Positions 22,821 to 34,209 of a DNA stretch of 64,000 bases are shown piece by piece. Below the pieces are notes generated by a model. That model was not told the DNA's origin. It did not search any database and saw only the letters and a program-made list of their open reading frames with translations. Position 1 is the first letter of the stretch. Each line of letters begins with the position of its first letter. The position numbers and the translations under genes were made by a program. The stretch is from Gigantopelta aegis (lineage: Eukaryota > Mollusca > Gastropoda > Neomphalida > Peltospiridae): positions 42,327,269 through 42,391,268 of the forward strand of contig NC_054713.1 in assembly GCF_016097555.1 (NCBI RefSeq), in the 5' to 3' direction.

Positions 22821-24065
22821 TGTCACGGGGATTCTATAATTCCCGTAACCGAATAAAACACGATTATCAAAATGTCTCTCCTACTTGTATATCTATTAGA
22901 TCTCTCTGTAACAGGCTGTTAAACCTAGTATGGCTCGTCTCTAGGTATGATCAGAGATACGATCTTATATAAAGTATATATAATATAGCACGTTAGTTCT
23001 CTAGAAAACACAACAAAAACACAATACACTTTGGAATCTGTATTCATCTACGCTGACAAATGTACAGCCGTAGTAGTCAATTAATAACAACAATAATAAC
23101 AACCCAGAACTGATCACTTAATTAGTTAATCTCTGGGTGTCTAGTTACACAATATGCGAATCACTTCACCGTTACACCACACCCGCACGTGTGATAATTG
23201 AGAAACGCTTACAGGAGAAGTTAATTAATAAAGGAATTACAACACCATTCCTAACTGGTTAATTTATAATTAACCCTTACTACTCGTTCAGTAACGTGTG
23301 ATAATTTAGGAACGCTTCTTGGGGAACTTAATTAATAAAGGAATTACAGCTCTATTCCTAACGGGTTAATTTTTAATTAACCCTAACTACTCTTCAGTAA
23401 TCTTGTAACACAGAATTAATACTTATCACAATAAAGACAATAACCTACAGTGTACCTAGGGTCTTCTAGGATGACTGGCTAAGCTTTATATTACCAAATA
23501 CTCATATAATGTTAGAACAATAAGTCTACGATTTACTTCGTCAGATGACCGAAGACACTGTCTAAAGAATATTGGTATAATACAGTATTAAAATATTTCA
23601 GTCACATCAATCACATCAAGGTTATACACAGAGCAGAAATGATATTTACCAAAGTCCAAACGGACTAACGTTCCTCCGGAGCCTTCCTAATCGTTCTCCT
23701 AGATCTCTCTAAATTCTAGCTATTTATTCCAAAATCAGAATTGGCCTGAGGGAACAAAGCGGCACCTCACGTATCATCTCATAGTCTACCTCGGTATATT
23801 TCTCTCTGATCGTCAGACTACTGACGCCATCGTCGCCAAAACGCGGTTGTAAAACCCGCACTCGCAGAGGTATTACGTAACTACTCGCCACATGGCCTCC
23901 ACAGCGGGACTAAGTGCATATTGGAACGCAAGAATCGAGGATGGTCGCGCAGAAGTCTTACGTAACAAGTTGTCCACCTGGGCTACGGGCAATAAACTGC
24001 ACACGGCCCTCTAACACAATTAAAATCGCCACAGGCGAAACAAATTAAGAGCATGTACCGTGACA
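22821..24065 (-). repeat. 5' LTR of LTR-2 (1245 bp)
   Basis: Same length and sequence as 18190-19434 except for two substitutions seen by eye; includes the same internal 106-bp duplication. Confidence 0.96.
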
Positions 24066-24496
24066 AATAGAGTTGTAATTCCTTTATTAATTAAGTTCCC
24101 CTGGCAGCGTTTCTCAGTTATCACACGTGTGTGTGTGTATCACGGTGAAGTGATTAGAATATTGTGTAAACTAGACACCTAGTGATTAACTAATTAAGTG
24201 ATTAGTTCTGGGTTGTTATTATATTGTTGTTGTTATTAACTACTGCGGCAAGTGCATTTGTCAGCGTAGTGTTAATACAGATTCCAAAGTGTATTGTATT
24301 TTGTTGTGTTTTCTAGTGAACTAAACGTGCTACATATATATATTTATATAAGATCTTATCTCTGCTTATACCTAGAGCCGAGCCACTCGGGTATTAGACT
24401 GCCCGATACAGAGAGATCTAAAAGATATACAGTTAGGAGAGATATTTGGATAATCGTGTTTTATTCAGTTACGGGTATTATAGGATCCCCGTGATA
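24066..24496 (+). repeat. 3' LTR of LTR-1, second part
   Basis: Begins with the duplicated AATAG (24066-24070) and continues the LTR-1 LTR from AGTTGTAATTCC to its end. The end reads CCCCGTGATA instead of CCCCGTGACA, a single substitution. The outer TSD TAATC follows at 24497-24501. Confidence 0.95.
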
Positions 24497-24501
24497 TAAT
24501 C

Positions 24502-25167
24502 TTTCAATGTAAAAAAAATATGAACAACTTTTTTATTCATTGGGTCGTAGTGACTTGGTCATCACCTACGGGCATCCAGTCGTATGTCTTTCAATTGTTA
24601 TCACGCGTATATGTGTTAATAGTATTTGTTACCAAAAATAACGGATGATGTTCTCACCAACGGGTGAAGCTTAAGGCATATACTGCCCTGCTGTTTTTGT
24701 TTCTCTCCCATTCTGCCAACACCCTTTTTGCCTACAACCCAGTATGCCTACACTCAGTTTGTCTACAGTATGAAAACGTGACATCCCCAGTTAATAGTGG
24801 GACATTCCCTATTATTTTATGTCTCAAACCAATATAAAAATATTGTATTATATAAACAATTAAGATTATAATGAACATAAGTAATGCAATTGGGGCTTAG
24901 TTGCGCAAAGGTGATTTCATGTTCTTTATGGTGATTAGTATTACTCCAATGATCCCATTTTAATAGTTTAATTGTTCAAATCTTTAACTCGAAGTATATT
25001 GAATTACAAGTCCTAACACAAAGAAATCGAAGACACTTGATATGCAGTGGTAACAAACAAAGAATCGAACATTAAAAGATCCTTGTTTTATCTGGTGTAG
25101 CCAGGGGGGGGGGGGGGGGGGGGGAGAGGACATAGGGGCATTTTGTTTGTTGTCCAGTATATTAAAC
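24502..25167. other. Unique-looking interval, no gene
   Basis: No coding frame or TE recognised. A G tract of 21 lies at 25104-25124. Confidence 0.5.
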
Positions 25168-25425
25168 AAGTTTAATGACACCACTAGAGCACACTGATTT
25201 ATAAATCATCGGCTATTGGATGTAAAAAAATTGGTAATTCCGACATATAGTCTTAGAGCGGATGCCTGCTACACTTTTTCCATTAGTAGCAAGGGATCTT
25301 TTACATGTACCATCACATCGACATGATAGTACATACCACGGTCTTTGATATACCACTCGTGGTATACTGGCTGGTACGAGAAATAGTCCAATGGGACCAC
25401 CGATGGGGGTCGATCCTAGACCGCC
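25168..25425 (-). mobile_element. SINE-A, tail 1, head degraded
   Basis: Starts with tail 1 in reverse (AATGACACCACTAGAGCACA), then AGCAAGGGATCTTTTACATG, and GGTATACTGGCTGG, and a worn B-box GGGTCGATCC. The A-box end is lost. Confidence 0.82.
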
Positions 25426-25429
25426 ACTA

Positions 25430-25790
25430 TTTAGTTGTGTTTGTATTTTGGGTTAGTAAGTGATGCCATATTGTGGCTTTAGTTGTGTTTATGCGCTAGT
25501 AAATGATGCTATAATATGGTGAAGCGAGATTGTGGTTTTATTAAAACTGTAGTTGTGTTTGTATTTTGCATTAGTAAATGATGTTATTTTATGGTGAGGT
25601 AAAACTGTGAGTTTATCAAAACCGTAGTTCTGTTTGTAATTTGCAATAGTAAAGGGTGTTATAATACAGTTAAGCGAGGTTGTGATTTTATAAAACTGTT
25701 ATAATATGGTGAGGCGAGATTGAGACTTGTAGTGGTTTTATTTGGTAATGTAAATGATGTTTTAATATGGTAAAGAGAGAAAGAGAGATT
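25430..25790 (+). repeat. Degenerate tandem repeat, about 80-bp period
   Basis: About five diverged units built on TAGTTGTGTTTGTATTTTGC, then TAGTAAATGATGTTATAATA, then TGGTGAAGCGAGATTGTGG. Poorly conserved and therefore old. Confidence 0.75.
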
Positions 25791-25959
25791 GCATCTTTAA
25801 AAAAGATAATCACGTGATGTAATGGCCCGAAAGCCTCGTCTGATTATTTACAACAAGAAAAACCCAGTCCAGTTCACGTGTCACGCATTATATGTCGATA
25901 CGGCATCAATGTGGAGGTTGGACTAATTAGCGGACCGCTTCTTAGCGTCCGCGCTCTAG

Positions 25960-26850
25960 GTAATGGCCGTGACGTTGAATGGCGTGGAATTAAAACGTTA
26001 ATGTCGCGTTACCAATCTCGAGTTTTTACTGCTTAGTCCCGGATCAGGCTTCTGGCTCTCAAGAAATGGGATCCGGGACAGACATGCTAGAAACCTTAGT
26101 GGTATAGGAGCATGTTAAAATATATCGCACTCGCACTCGCTTAGTGCTGGGATGTGCAGCTGATTTCCATAAAATATGTATCAGGTCAACGACCGACGCA
26201 TAACTGACGCAGATTGACACAGATTGACGCAGTAATGACGATTATGTCGAATGACATGAAATTAAAATGTTAATGTCGCTAGACCAAATTCGAGTTTTCA
26301 TTGGTTAGTGTAGAGATGTGCCGCTGATCGATGTAGATTGACGCAGATAATGACCGTTACATTGGATGACGTAAAATTAAAATGTTGATGTCGCGTTACC
26401 AGCCACGAGTTATAACTGCTTAGTGTGGAGATGTGCAGCTGGTTTCCATAAAATATGTCCAGCGTTGCTGACTGACGCAAAGTGACGCAGGTAATGGCGG
26501 TTAGGGCTGAATGACATAAAATGTTGATGTCGCAAAACCAGCTTAAAGTTTTGATTGCTTAGTGCGAAGATGTGTAACTGGTTTTCATAAAATATGTATC
26601 GGGCCAACGACTAACGCAGACTGACGCAGATTGACGCAGGTAATGACGGTTACGTTGAATAACGTCAAATTAAAATGTTGATATCGCTAGACCAGCCTTG
26701 TGTTTTCACTGCTTAGTCTGGGGATGTACAGTAGGTTTCCATAAAATATGTCCAGCGTTTTTGACTGACGCAGATTGACGCAGGTAATGACGGTTACGTT
26801 GAATAACGTGCAATTAAAATGTTGATGTCGCGTTACCAGCCTTGTCACTA
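25960..26850 (+). repeat. Diverged ~147-bp tandem repeat, block 1
   Basis: Units carry AATGACGGTTACGTTGAATG, AATTAAAATGTTGATGTCGC, CTGCTTAGTGCGGAGATGTG and TTTCCATAAAATATGTATC, plus one or more TGACGCAGAT decamers. Starts near 25964, 26230, 26349, 26494, 26642 and 26787. Open frames crossing it are incidental. Confidence 0.85.
26029..26145 (+). repeat. Dispersed repeat related to 33424-33545
   Basis: Shares CGGGACAGACATGCT, GTGGTATAGGAGCATGT and ATCGCACTCGCACTCG with the segment inside the inverted-repeat element at 33 kb. It sits within the first 147-bp unit, which it seems to have lengthened. Confidence 0.7.
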
Positions 26851-27324
26851 CTTAGGTATCACTACACAGATGTCATCTGTCATTGAAATCCATGTAAAAC
26901 TGACTAACTTCAAACGAAGATTGCCCATAGAACGGGTTCTCGTTGGCACTAACAGCATACACCACTGCGAACATACATTATGTAATCATTTATTTTTACT
27001 CCAAAATTGAGAACATTTCCGTCTCAGTTTTTAGCTATATGACTGCATCTGTCTGTAGTACCAGTTTGAACAGCGGGTTCAGTAACCCATTCACAACCCA
27101 TTCACTTCCGCTATAAACCCATGTCCCAAAAGGTCAATACACAATATTACAAAATAACGTGGGCCAAATCCAGCCAGAAGGCTTACCATTGGAAAAGACC
27201 AATTGTTTTAATTCTTCACCAATTTCTAGAAGTGAATATGTGAACCACAACATATGTCAAAATTAGGAACTATAGTGGACCGTGATCAATGAACTCTCAC
27301 TCGGAAGTCAACTGTGTAGTGAGA
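26851..27324. other. Non-repetitive insertion between satellite blocks
   Basis: Interrupts the 147-bp array. No coding frame or TE ends recognised. Confidence 0.5.
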
Positions 27325-27870
27325 CTTTAGTGCGGAGATGCGCAGCAGGTTTCCATAAAAATATGTCCAGCGTTGCTGACTAACGCAGAGTGACGCAGAT
27401 TAACGCAGGTAATGACAGTTACGTTGAATGACGTGACATTAAAATTCTGATGTCGCGAGACAAGTCTTGAAGTTTTCATTGATTATTGCTGAGCTGTACA
27501 GCTGGTTTCAATAAAATATGTTGCTGACTGACGCAGATCGACGCAGACAATGGCGGCAATGGCCGTTACGTTGAATGGAGTGAAATTAAAATGTTGATGT
27601 TGCGATACCAGCTGAGACTTTTAATTGCTTAGTGCAGAGATGTGCAGGTGGTTTCCATAAAACAGGTATCAGGTCGACAACCGACGCTAGCTGTTGCAGA
27701 TTGACGCAGGTAACGACAGTTACGTTGAATGACATGAAATTGAAATGTTGATGTCGCGAGACCGGCCTTGAGTTTTCATTGTTTAGTGCGGAGATGTGAA
27801 GCTGGTTTGCATAAAATATGTATATTGTCGCCGACCAACGCTAACTGACGCAGATTGACGCAGACCACAG
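27325..27870 (+). repeat. Diverged ~147-bp tandem repeat, block 2
   Basis: Three to four units of the same type as 25960-26850 (AATGACAGTTACGTTGAATG near 27412, then 27557 and 27713). Confidence 0.85.
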
Positions 27871-27984
27871 TAATATTTTATGGGAACAAAGACGGAATGC
27901 GTTGGATCGGCGAAGTGGAAACTTGTTCAAAAGGCCGACATGCTATTTTATTCATGCCAATGACAGTACATTCATGATATGTAG

Positions 27985-28445
27985 AGACAGACACACGGAC
28001 GGACAGACATACATTCAGGCACACATTCAGAACCACAGACATACAGACACGCACGCAGACATACGTACAGACATGCAGACGTGACGTACATATACACACA
28101 GCCATACATAAACAGACAGAAATAAACTCACAGACATACGAACAGACATGCAGATATAAGTATACAGACAGACAGAAATACACAGAGACATACGGACAGA
28201 CAGAAATACACAGAGGCATACGGACAGACAGAAATACACAGAGACATACGGACAGACAGAAATACACAGAGAAATACGGACAGAGAAATACACACAGACA
28301 TACGGACAGACAGTAATACACACATACATACGGACAGCGAAATACACACAGACATATAGACAGACAGAAATACGCACAGACATACGGACAGACAAAAATA
28401 CACAGACATACGGACAGACCGAAATACACACAGGCATACGAACCG
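27985..28445 (+). repeat. 28-bp minisatellite
   Basis: Units of AGACATACGGACAGACAG then AAATACACAG, about 14 copies with indels. Long Cys/Val/Tyr-rich frames on the minus strand are translations of this repeat. Confidence 0.9.
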
Positions 28446-29215
28446 ACATCCAGACACACAGACAGAGAACTATACATACATACATACACAGAGACATACA
28501 GGCAGAGAACTATACATACATACATACATACACAGAGACATACAGGCAGACTGACAGAGAACTATACATACATACATACACAGAGACATACAGGCAGAGA
28601 ACTATACATACATACATACACAGAGACATCCAGACAGACTGACAGAGAAATATACATACATACATACACAGAGACATACAGGCAGAGAACTATACATACA
28701 TACATACACAGAGACATACAGGCAGACTGACAGAGAACTATACATACATACATACACAGAGACATACAGGCAGACTGACAGAGAACTATACATACATACA
28801 TACACAGAGACATACAGGCAGAGAACTATACATACATACATACACAGAGACATACAGGCAGACTGACAGAGAACTATACATACATACATACACAGAGACA
28901 TACAGGCAGAGAACTATACATACATACATACACAGAGACATACAGACAGACTGACAGAGAACTATACATACATACATACACAGAGACATACAGACAGAGA
29001 ACTATACATACATACATACACAGAGACATACAGACACACAGACAGAGAAATATACATACATACATACACAGAGACATACAGGCAGAGAAATATACATACA
29101 TACATACACAGAGACATACAGACAGAGAACTATACATACATACATACACAGAGACATACAGGCAGAGAACTATACATACATACATACACAGAGACATACA
29201 GACAGACTGACAAAC
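28446..29215 (+). repeat. ~40-bp minisatellite
   Basis: Units of CACAGAGACATACAGGCAG, AGAACTATACATACATACAT, with an optional ACTGACAG extension; about 18 copies. It grades from the preceding 28-bp repeat. Confidence 0.92.
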
Positions 29216-29518
29216 AAATAGATATGACACTATGACGATTATATCATTATTATTATTATTATTGGAAATAACTGCATGGCATTTCATGATACACCGAGTT
29301 ATCTCTGCGATCTCGTCTGGTCGTGCGAGATGCTGTATTCTGCGCGCCGTGTATCGAATTGGATCTGGCGGTCAGTACCGTACTCGTGTAATTATAGACC
29401 GTGCTGCATCTGCCTTCCTGCTCGCAGTCGTGTCAGAATCCAGACTGGTAGAATATCGCCACATCTACAACACCAATTATTATTGCCTGTTTCTCGTCAC
29501 CAGGGCTGCAGTTAGTGT
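29216..29518 (+). other. Unique segment preceding a local duplication
   Basis: Contains a short (ATT)n at 29244-29262. The CAACACCAATTATTATTGCC region near 29468 recurs in diverged form near 30437. The two overlapping open frames are not convincing as genes. Confidence 0.4.
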
Positions 29519-30190
29519 CAGGTAACTAGACTTGCCAGAGGGGAGGTTACGGGCAGTGCAGAAAGGGGTCGTGTAGAGGGGAGGGGTGGTGGATGGAATG
29601 ATATATTGATAAATGGATGGATGGATGGATGGATGGATGGATGGATGGATGAATGAATGAAATGATATATGAATGACTAATTTAATAAATAAATGAATGA
29701 ATGATAAGATATATGGATGAATGAATTAATGAATGGATGGATGGATGGATGGATGAATGAATGAATTAATGAATGAATGAATGAATGGATGGATGGATGG
29801 ATGGATGGATGGATGGATGGATGGATGGATGAATGAATGAATAAATGAATTAATTGATATACAGGTAACTAGACTTGCCAGAAAGGAGGTTACGGGCAGT
29901 GCAGAAAGGGGTCGTGTAGAGGGGAGGGGTGGTGGATGGAATGATATATTGATAAATGTATGTATGGATGGATGGATGGATGGATGGATGGATGGATGGA
30001 TGGATGGATGAATGAAATAATATATGAATGACTGATTTAATAAATAAATAATGAATGATAAGATATATGGATGAATTAATTAATGAATGGATGGATGGAT
30101 GAATGAATGGATGGATGGATGGATGGACGAATGGATGGAAATAAATGAAGGAACGAAGTAGCGAACGACGGACGAATTAACGAACGAACA
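29519..30190 (+). repeat. Direct duplication (~344 bp) with (GATG)n
   Basis: CAGGTAACTAGACTTGCCAG begins at 29519 and again at 29863. Each copy holds GGTTACGGGCAGTGCAGAAA and GGGGTCGTGTAGAGGGGAG, followed by GATG/GAAT arrays. Copies differ by a few bases apart from the microsatellite parts. Confidence 0.9.
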
Positions 30191-30330
30191 AACGAATGAA
30201 TATACGAATGAATGGCAAAACTAATTTACGAATGAATGAATGAATCATTGAATGAATGAATGGATGAATGAATGAAAGAATGAATGAATGAATGAATGAA
30301 TGAATGAATGAATGAATGAATGCACGAACA
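30191..30330 (+). repeat. (GAAT)n-rich tract
   Basis: Degenerate tetranucleotide array continuing the GATG/GAAT region. Confidence 0.9.
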
Positions 30331-30685
30331 AGAAAACATCAACAAGAAATTGGATGATGAATAGGAAATTGTTCCAGTATATTCCTCCATGAGTTTAATT
30401 TTACTTTCAAGACTGTTATCGCACGACCTACAACACCAATTATCATCTGTTTCTCTTCAGTCAGGCTATAGTTAGTGACAGACATCTAGATTTGGGGCGG
30501 TGCAGAATGCAAAGGAAGATCCAGGAAATCTTTTAGGGAGGGGACCAAAGGTAAAATGGCATATGGACCAACTCCCTGAAGGAGTACTTCAATAAAATTG
30601 TAAGCACATAGTTAAAACAAACACTTTAATTTTTAGGGGTGTACTAGGTCCCTCTGGTTCCCTCCCTTTGGTCATTCTTTAGAAA
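30331..30685 (+). other. Diverged third copy of the local duplication
   Basis: 30428-30510 resembles 29463-29570 (CAACACCAATTATCATCTG, then GTTTCTCTTCAGTCAGGCT, and GGGGCGGTGCAGAATGC). The rest is not recognised, apart from GGGAGGGGACCAAAGG near 30537, which resembles the end of the MITE at 54.3 kb. Confidence 0.5.
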
Positions 30686-31335
30686 GCTTGTTTTGTTTAA
30701 CGACAACACTAGCGCACGTCGATTTCAAACGAATTTTCTTCTTCTTTTAAAATTTGAATAATATCCTCTTTCAGTAACAAGAAAATATTCGGTGAAATAC
30801 CAATTGCTTTACTTATGCCTCTTTTCGATTGGCAGCAAGGGATATTTTATATGCACCATCCCACAGACAGGATAGTACATACCACTGAGCTACGTCCGGC
30901 CCCCCGTAAACGGTTGAAAGAAGGACCAAATTCTGACCAATGGTTTATTTCATGCCCCTGCACCAATGCCCACACCCCAGCACCCACGCCCACCCCCCAT
31001 CCCTGACTGGATACGGCCCTGTACGGAGACCAGTATAGATCGTGTTGAACGAGCGTGTAGACAGGTAGACGGTTAAAAGAGGCACCAAGTGCTGACCAAT
31101 GGTTTATTTCATGATCGTGATCGATGTAACAGGAGTGGAAACACAAAACATCTGGAGGATGCAGACCCCATTGAACCGGTCTCGCTACAGGGCCGTATCC
31201 TGTGGGAGATGGGTGGGGTGATGGTGCTGGGGCGGTTGGGGCGGTAAAACACACTAGTGGATCCGCCGAGTAGCTTCGATCCTACGACCAAAGCATCTCA
31301 GGCGAGCGCTCTATCCACTGAGCTAAATCCTTCCC
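30686..31335 (-). mobile_element. SINE-D composite (tRNA-like head) with rearranged core
   Basis: On the minus strand the head reads TAGCTCAGTGGATAGAGCG with a B-box-like GGATCGAAGC near 31280-31330. The core/tail fragments lie at 30686-30730 (TTTGTTTAACGACAACACTA) and 30833-30905 (AGCAAGGGATATTTTATATG). A ~44-bp segment containing CTGACCAATGGTTTATTTCA occurs twice, at 30911-30953 and 31070-31113, so the copy is internally duplicated. Confidence 0.65.
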
Positions 31336-31404
31336 TCCGATGTGTTGCAGCGAAACCAGAAGTGAGGTAGAATGGGCCAGCATTTATACATGTAGGCCTA
31401 CAAG

Positions 31405-31467
31405 TATTTGTGTTATCCTGTACTTAAGAAAGTGCATATAAAAGAATCCCTTGCTACTAAATAAAAG

Positions 31468-31470
<3 letters not shown>
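31405..31470 (+). mobile_element. SINE core fragment
   Basis: GTGTTATCCTGTACTTAAG, then GTGCATATAAAAGAATCCCT, matching the SINE-A core only. Confidence 0.7.

Positions 31471-31507
<37 letters not shown>
31471..31507. repeat. (TA)n microsatellite
   Basis: Dinucleotide run directly after the SINE fragment. Confidence 0.95.
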
Positions 31508-31509
<2 letters not shown>

Positions 31510-31619
31510 TTTTGACTCAGCTATATGCAGATATACGATTTTGAAAGTTTTAAATGTTTTGCTGTTTAGATTACGGCACTTGAACACTTGTGGGCAGTGT
31601 TTATAAAGACTCATGTGTA

Positions 31620-31900
31620 GTCGTCCACTGCGCGTGCTGTAACCTCACCGTGGTGCAGGGGTGTAACATTCTCTTTGAGAATGGCCAATACAGCACAAAA
31701 TTTAAATTTTGAGTAAAAGTCCGTATCTATCTGTGATATTTGTATTTTTGCACAGTTCTTTACGCTGTTTTTGTTTAAGTCTTGAATTCTTGTGTTGATG
31801 TTGATCGTCACTTTATTTGTTTGCATTACCATGGTTTGACACCCAGTGGCCGATGTGTTTTTCGTGCTGGGGTGTCGTTAAACATTCATTCATTCATGTG
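31620..31900 (+). mobile_element. Retroelement 3' end with ATTC tail
   Basis: The 3' end ACACCCAGTGGCCGATGTG, then GGGGTGTCGTTAAACATTC, followed by repeated ATTC. Tandem-repeat tails of this kind are typical of LINE or LINE-dependent SINE 3' ends. No coding domain in this copy. Confidence 0.55.
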
Positions 31901-32034
31901 TGAAATATTTCAGATATTTGAACTGACTTGGTAACAGAGAAAGCAGGGCTAAAATGAAGATTCAATCTAACAGATTAGACTAAAATCGGCAGTTTTGTGG
32001 TTCTCTATATTCTATTACATAATGATATTTTTTT

Positions 32035-32240
32035 ATGTTAATACACCCCCTCCAAACAACAACAAACAAACAACAACAAAAAACAACAACCACTACCAAG
32101 AAACAACAACAATCAAACAAACAAAGAAAAACAAACAACAAAAAACAACCACCAACAACATCAACAAAAACAAATCAACAAAGAAATAAACAACAAGACA
32201 CGCACAAAAATCTAACAAACACACCTTTTCGTGTACACGT
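32035..32240 (+). repeat. A/C low-complexity tract
   Basis: Dominated by CAACAAA and ACAACAAA motifs. Open frames here encode Thr/Asn/Lys/Gln runs and are not genes. Confidence 0.85.
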
Positions 32241-32950
32241 TTACCTTTGTTTTATATATATTAAAACATTGTGTCTTTTTTCCTTCATTAAAACATTCAT
32301 TTATTCATTCAATAAACACATTCATTAATTAAAACGATCATTCTTTAACTTATTAAAACATTCATCCATCCATTTATTCACCATTCGATTTGAAAGCTAA
32401 ATATCTAGATCCTATTACTAGTAGTACTTTTATATTTTCTAAACTAGCACAGTACTTTTACGTTCTGTATTAAGACATCGGATCTTCTGAAATTAGAAAC
32501 ATCTTTTAAAAACTGAGCGATAAATCAATTATTTAATTTTCCTGGGAAATTACAAATTACAATTTTACATCTGCCTCACTTGACCGTGACGTCTTGTTCG
32601 TTCAGGATTAAGCGAAGTTATCGGACTTTGTTATCCGTCTGCGCCTTTTCAAAGCGTTGCTTGGCGACTGTTGGTTGACGTGTTGTAATAATTAGACTGG
32701 CCCACGGTCACTGATTTATCAGATGGTGTCAGTCGACTGGTTATTACTTTGATATTACGCTTTATGAATATATTAATAAGAGCCAGAGGGTCGTGATCTG
32801 AGGTGATGAGGGAAAGGAGCGGGGTGGGGGTGGTTGATGGGGGTGGGGGTAATTTGTACCAGTTAATTTAAATTGCTCAATTGATAGTTCCGGTCGATCT
32901 AGACTGCTGATAAAGCAAGGGTGAGTTCAGCCAGACTGATCAGGCAAACA
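32241..32950. other. No gene; AT-rich then G-rich
   Basis: 32280-32380 holds ATTC/CATT-rich sequence. 32818-32855 has several GGGG runs (GGGGTGGGGGTGG). Nothing else recognised. Confidence 0.5.
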
Positions 32951-33648
32951 TTCTGTAGGCTGGATTTAGCCCGAGTACTCTGCCGTCTGAGAACTAGACG
33001 GACATTTGGACGGTTGTGATCGCTCTCTGCCGCCAGAGATAACTGTACAGCAAAAACACGGAATTGATGCCTATCACAGGGTAGACAAAAATTCCCGCTC
33101 CAATACAACAATAAGCCTATGTTTGACGCTAAATACCTTTACACAAATAATTTTTGAGTTGGCCGATAACAAATATTTCACATCGTATCCACTAATACAC
33201 ATACTACAGGAAGAAACCCGACAGCACCTCCTTTCAATAATGTTCCGGTTAAATACATCTAATTTCTTTTCGACCGCCCGATCTAATCTAGCGACCAAAT
33301 TTAATGAGTATAATTTTCTTTATTAATTATATTAATTAGAGATGCGCATCAACATTTTAAAGGCCCACTATTTAATTTTTGGATGTAAATTTCAAAATTG
33401 TCCCCTTATTTTTTTTTTTTCTGTCCCAGAGCAAGTCACTGGCTATCAAGAGACAGACCCCGGGACGGACATGCTCGAAACTCTAGTGGTATATGAGCAT
33501 GTACAAATTATTCGCACTCGCACTCGGTTAAATACGTTAGTGCTGATGTTTTTCTTAATCGTATTAGTGGCGGCAGAGAACGATTATAACCGTCCGAATG
33601 TCCGTTTAGCTCTCGAACGGCAGATTACTCGGGCTAGTCTGCAGTTTA
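32951..33648. mobile_element. Inverted-repeat element (~700 bp)
   Basis: The left arm 32951-33034 and right arm 33571-33648 are inverted copies (left TTAGCCCGAGTACTCTGCCG, right CGGCAGATTACTCGGGCTA; inner ends TCTCTGCCGCC and GGCGGCAGAGA). About 80 bp of imperfect inverted repeat flanks a ~540-bp core without a credible frame. Part of the core recurs at 26029-26145. This layout suggests a non-autonomous DNA transposon; I could not identify a TSD. Confidence 0.7.
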
Positions 33649-33734
33649 CTATAATGTTAACTACAGTTTAGATCATTGGCGTAGCCGGAAAGGGGAGTGG
33701 GAGGCATGGGAGCCATGACCCCCAGTCATATCTA

Positions 33735-33945
33735 TTTCCTTTGTTTTTAAACATATTTCCATGCTTATATCCAATTAAGGTTCAAGCAAGCTGTCCTGGA
33801 AACATGGCCTCTAGGACTTCCAGTCATTCCTATTTCCTTTCCTTTTAAACTTATTTTCGTGCTTATATCCAATTAAGGTTCAAACACGCTGCCCTGGACA
33901 GTGGGATAGTTGTTTAGTGGTTAGTGAGAGAGAAATGTTTCGTAA
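33735..33945 (-). mobile_element. SINE-C tail fragments, duplicated
   Basis: Two copies of the SINE-C 3' end (TTATATCCAATTAAGGTTCA) at about 33768-33797 and 33861-33890, then GGACAGTGGGATAGTTGTT and TAGTGGTTAGTGAGAGAGAA. Confidence 0.75.
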
Positions 33946-34024
33946 TCGATCCGTCTCTCCGCACAAGGTAGAGTCGAAAGGGTATTTTGGCGAAGTCCTG
34001 GTTGCTCCCAAGAATCTATATCAG

Positions 34025-34150
34025 ATGCTTCGTCTATATGGAGACTGCCACTCCCAATGAGATCATTTGCAGCACGTTACATCGTTTGTACCATATGCAG
34101 GAGGACTGCCATTCCCTGTGAGACACTTTACTGGACGTTACATATTTCAT
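34025..34150 (+). repeat. Two diverged units related to the 63-bp repeat at 38.6 kb
   Basis: TTCGTCTATATGGAGACTGCC and GCAGGAGGACTGCCATTCCC resemble TCGTCTATAGGAGGACAGCC at 38.58 kb. Weak but repeated similarity. Confidence 0.45.
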
Positions 34151-34209
34151 TTATTCCTTTTGTAGCACAGCAGCCTCACCGATAGTTTTGTTTTAACCTT
34201 CTAACATCC

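Larger units (their letters stand above)
18190..24065 (-). mobile_element. LTR-2: inner, younger non-autonomous gypsy element
   Basis: Minus-strand element bounded by two 1245-bp LTRs. The TSD AATAG lies at 18185-18189 and 24066-24070. The two LTRs differ at only two positions that I could find (near 18385/23016 and 18970/23600), so insertion is recent. The internal part keeps a primer-binding site, gag, an intact-looking DTG protease motif, the integrase C-terminal part and the edges of RNase H. The integrase catalytic core, the RT core and the middle of RNase H are deleted. It must have been mobilised by proteins from another copy. Confidence 0.95.

Noticed and set aside
27878..29287. Cys/Val/Tyr-rich membrane-protein-like frames on the minus strand
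   Set aside because: Direct translation of the ACAGACATAC minisatellites; several overlapping frames are equally open.
32818..32855. G-quadruplex regulatory element
   Set aside because: G runs are present but irregular and isolated, with no associated gene.
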